In this document: one piece after another, positions 61,632 to 64,000 of the stretch
Position numbering within the stretch: the stretch's first letter is position 1
Layout: the number at the start of each line of letters is the position of its first letter
DNA from: an uncultured Eubacteriales bacterium
Lineage (GTDB): Bacteria > Bacillota > Clostridia > Christensenellales > Borkfalkiaceae
Direction: 5' to 3'
Length of the DNA stretch: 64,000 bases
NCBI GenBank assembly: GCA_900542935.1
Contig: UQPN01000009.1
Coordinates: 1-64,000, forward strand
The notes under the pieces: model-generated
Told to the model about the DNA's origin: nothing
What the model saw: the letters and a program-made list of their open reading frames with translations, nothing else
Database searches by the model: none
Made by a program: the position numbers and the translations under genes

Positions 61632-63236
61632 TTACATATCTTTTCTTCTGTAATCGGGCAACAATCTCGGCGAAACTTCTTCCGATTCGCAACCCGCTTT
61701 CTGCATCGCCGCCACAAATTCGTCAACGAACGCCAGCGTTAATTTCTTGGTTTTCGTTTCTTTCGCGCGCGCCGCGGCGTTTTTGCCCGCCGTTCTGCCG
61801 AACACGATGATATCGAGAAGCGAATTGCCCATCAGACGGTTGGTGCCGTGAATACCGCCCGCGGCTTCGCCCGCCACAAACAAATTCTTCACGCCGCTTT
61901 CCGCGTTTGCCGAAATATCCACGCCGCCGTTCTGATAATGCAGCGTAGGGTATACGAGAATCGGTTGTTTTCTGATATCCAGCCCGTATTTGCCGAACAT
62001 ACGCAGCATGGCGGGAATACGTTTTTCAATCGTGCCCTCGCCGTGAATCAAATCGATCATCGGCGTATCCAGCCATACGCCCTCGCCGTCCGTGGTCTGC
62101 AAGCCGTTTTTGCGCTCCTTGCATTCGCGGATAATCGACGAAGCCGTAACGTCGCGCGTTTCCAGAGGATTCACGAACGCCGTGCCGTCTTTGCCCACCA
62201 GCTGCGCGCCCAGAGAGCGCACCTTTTCCGTTACCAGCGCGCCGTAAATCTGCGTAGGCGCAGCAACGCCCGTGGGGTGATATTGCAGCGTTTCGGGGTA
62301 AAGCAGCTTCGCGCCCGCGCGATATGCCAGAATCAAGCCGTCCGCCGTGGCGCCGTAATGGTTGGAGGTAGGGAAGCCCTGATAATGCAATCTGCCCGCG
62401 CCGCCCGTGGCAAGCACCACCGTTTTCGCGCGCGCAATCATAATCTCGCCCGTTTCCATATTCTGCAGCACCGCGCCCGCGGCTTTGCCGTCGGTATCTT
62501 TGATAAGTTCGATGGCGGAAGTAAAATCAACCACGGGAATGCCGAGATTCAGCACTTCGTCGCGCAGAACGCGCATGATTTCGGAGCCGGAGTAATCGCG
62601 GCAGGCGTGCATTCTCTTTCTGGAAGTGCCGCCGCCGTGCGTTTCCACCATATCGCCGTTTTTATCTTTATCGAACATTACGCCCAGCGTATTCAGCCAC
62701 AAAATCGCTTCCGGCGCTTCCGTTACCAGTTTTTCAAGCAACTCCTGCTTGTTTTTGAAATGTCCGCCGCCCAGCGCGTCGAGATAGTGAATCGCAGGGG
62801 AATCGCCCTCTCTGTCCGCCGCCTGAATGCCGCCTTCCGCCATCGCGGTGTTCGCGTCGCCGATACGCAGCTTGGTTACCATCATCACGTTTGCGCCCGC
62901 GTGCTTCGCTTCGATCGCCGCCGAAGCGCCCGCACCGCCGCCGCCGATAATCAGAACGTCTACGTCGTATTTCACCTTGCTTAAATCTACTTTTTCGCTT
63001 AAAATGCGGGGCGTGCCCTGCAACAGCGCGGCAAGTTCTTTCAATACGGGAGCGCCCGCGTTGGCGCCTACCTGTAAATTGGTATATGCGGAACGGATAT
63101 AATCGGGGTGGAACGCCGCCAGAAGCGCGTCCTTTTCGTCCGCGGTGAGCCGGCGCAAATCTTTGCCCGTTCTTTCCGGGCGCGTTTCTTCCACTCTGGC
63201 TAACGATTTAAGCTGTTCTTCGCTGTATGAAAACAT
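61632..63236 (-). CDS. Fumarate reductase/succinate dehydrogenase-like flavoprotein subunit
   Basis: The protein has 534 residues from ATG 63236 (AAAAGGAG upstream; the frame is open further up without a site). The FAD site GGGGAGASAAIEAKHAGANV, RMHACRDYSGSEIMRVL, QYHPTGVAAPTQIYG (substrate-binding His region), LDIRKQPILVYPTLHY and GEAAGGIHGTNRLMGNSL are flavoprotein-subunit motifs. It reduces fumarate or oxidises succinate together with the iron-sulfur protein encoded just upstream. No membrane anchor subunit is in the window. Confidence 0.9.
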   Translation of the reverse strand: MFSYSEEQLKSLARVEETRPERTGKDLRRLTADEKDALLAAFHPDYIRSAYTNLQVGANAGAPVLKELAALLQGTPRILSEKVDLSKVKYDVDVLIIGGGGAGASAAIEAKHAGANVMMVTKLRIGDANTAMAEGGIQAADREGDSPAIHYLDALGGGHFKNKQELLEKLVTEAPEAILWLNTLGVMFDKDKNGDMVETHGGGTSRKRMHACRDYSGSEIMRVLRDEVLNLGIPVVDFTSAIELIKDTDGKAAGAVLQNMETGEIMIARAKTVVLATGGAGRLHYQGFPTSNHYGATADGLILAYRAGAKLLYPETLQYHPTGVAAPTQIYGALVTEKVRSLGAQLVGKDGTAFVNPLETRDVTASSIIRECKERKNGLQTTDGEGVWLDTPMIDLIHGEGTIEKRIPAMLRMFGKYGLDIRKQPILVYPTLHYQNGGVDISANAESGVKNLFVAGEAAGGIHGTNRLMGNSLLDIIVFGRTAGKNAAARAKETKTKKLTLAFVDEFVAAMQKAGCESEEVSPRLLPDYRRKDM

Positions 63237-63269
63237 TGTTTCGTTACTCCTTTTCTCTCTGTCGCGCAA

Positions 63270-63944
63270 TTACTTCTCTATCACGCGTTCGTTGTAAAGC
63301 TTTTTCAGCTCGTCCGCCGTTTTTTCTTTCAGAGCGGCGATCGCGTCGGTATACTTGCCGTCCTCCACCTCTTTTACGCGGCGAAGAAGATGCTCGCTTT
63401 CCGGCGTTAAATACTTCCCCGTCAGACGGCGGGCAAGCAGCGCCACCTGCGGATGAGAAATTCCCGCGGGGCAACGCGAAGAACACGCGCCGCACATTAC
63501 GCAGTCGAAACTTTCTTCGGCGCACTTTTCATATTCGCCGCGCTGCGCGTAAGCGATGTACTGCATTACGTTCAGACTCTGCGTGCACGCCTTCGTGCAG
63601 GCATTGCAGCCGATACAAGCGTAGATTTCGGGATACAGCTGCATCATAATCTGCTGCGTGGGCTTGATTTTTTCGATATCGTACACCTGCTTTACCAGCG
63701 GGAAGAACGGAAGCGTTGCCACAAACATCCCCTCTTCCACCTGCGTCTGGCAGGCAAGGCAGGTTTTCAGTTCCTGTTTCCCCGCGATTCTGTAAAAGCA
63801 CGCGCACGCGCCGCAGAATCCGTTACGGCAGCCGCAGCCGCGCACAAGCCGATACCCCGCGTATTCCATCGCTTTCATTATCGTAAGACTTTCGGGCACG
63901 GAATATTTCTTGCCGAAAAGCCACACGTTTACCATCTTTTCCAT
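63270..63944 (-). CDS. Fumarate reductase-like iron-sulfur subunit
   Basis: The protein has 224 residues. A 2Fe-2S site (RGCGCRNGFCGACACF plus CLAC) is followed by two cluster motifs, CIGCNACTKAC and CVMCGACSSRCPAG. This is the electron-transfer partner of the flavoprotein. The domain order matches SdhB/FrdB-type subunits, though the last motif is of the 4Fe-4S form rather than the usual 3Fe-4S. GAGGT lies before the ATG. First complete gene of the minus-strand operon at the right edge. Confidence 0.87.
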   Translation of the reverse strand: MEKMVNVWLFGKKYSVPESLTIMKAMEYAGYRLVRGCGCRNGFCGACACFYRIAGKQELKTCLACQTQVEEGMFVATLPFFPLVKQVYDIEKIKPTQQIMMQLYPEIYACIGCNACTKACTQSLNVMQYIAYAQRGEYEKCAEESFDCVMCGACSSRCPAGISHPQVALLARRLTGKYLTPESEHLLRRVKEVEDGKYTDAIAALKEKTADELKKLYNERVIEK

Positions 63945-63981
63945 TTGCTTTTACCTCTTCTTCGTTTCTCGCTTTTGCGGC

Positions 63982-64000
63982 TTAATACTCGTCGGGCAGC
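63982..64000 (-). CDS. Partial C-terminus of an upstream gene
   Basis: On the minus strand the last codons read LPDEY then TAA at 63984-63982, 37 bases before the iron-sulfur gene. Only five residues are visible, so no identity is possible; it would be the upstream member of the same operon. Confidence 0.3.

Overview
The window looks like a chromosomal segment of an anaerobic Bacillota (class Clostridia). Evidence: a single-chain pyruvate:ferredoxin oxidoreductase, lysine synthesis by LL-diaminopimelate aminotransferase (dapL next to dapF), an L-box lysine riboswitch, the ecfA-ecfT-truA order, DUF1540, DUF4364 and YitT family proteins, and strong GGAGG-type ribosome binding sites. Promoters are textbook TTGACA-17-TATAAT. 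No species can be named from the sequence alone; a gut Christensenellales-like lineage is only a guess.

Positions 1 to about 9,500 hold an accessory element that is visibly more A+T rich than the rest. It carries a large secreted, C-terminally anchored protein, a 30-residue single-helix membrane protein, a Zot/pI-like membrane ATPase, an HUH rolling-circle replication initiator, a zinc-ribbon PD-(D/E)XK nuclease-like protein and an IS30-family transposase, all on the plus strand. This is the gene set of a filamentous phage (inovirus) prophage that uses a transposase to integrate. Its left end lies outside the window. Most of its intergenic gaps hold hairpins. The largest (7201-7350) lie just after the replication gene, and a promoter, a 16-bp perfect stem and a terminator (7420-7603) form a compact candidate RNA gene or attenuator.

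From 9,800 to 33,000 follow small host genes (cysteine-rich membrane peptide, NUDIX hydrolase, an HPr-like protein without the active histidine, DUF4364, TSCPD protein). Next come a lysine-riboswitch-controlled amino acid ABC importer, mannose-6-phosphate isomerase with a lipoprotein gene, tRNA-Val(CAC) with a partial 75-bp duplication of its 3' end, the LemA/DUF2207 pair, a lipase-like hydrolase, hemW, lepA, a LysR regulator, mnmE, truA and the ECF energising module. In the ECF module the two ATPases are fused into one protein.

From 33,000 to 64,000 lie nifJ (PFOR), an A+T-rich orphan gene, a serine beta-lactamase-like hydrolase, and purA-dapF-dapL (both dap genes start at TTG). These are followed by a NudC-like hydrolase, DUF1540, rplI, a YitT transporter, HU, glmM-glmS, a YkvI-like transporter and two FAD oxidoreductases. 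One of these oxidoreductases and a divergent PH-domain gene appear to be transcribed as leaderless mRNAs. Then come a TetR regulator divergent from a diacylglycerol-kinase-like gene, a two-ATPase plus permease ABC exporter operon, TerB-like and CmpB-like proteins, and a fumarate reductase-like flavoprotein/iron-sulfur pair with a SemiSWEET-like protein at the right edge.

The host part is mostly housekeeping: central carbon flow (PFOR, fumarate reductase-like), cell-wall precursors (glmM, glmS, dapF, dapL), tRNA modification (mnmE, truA) and translation (lepA, rplI). Lysine uptake and synthesis are both present, and uptake is under riboswitch control.
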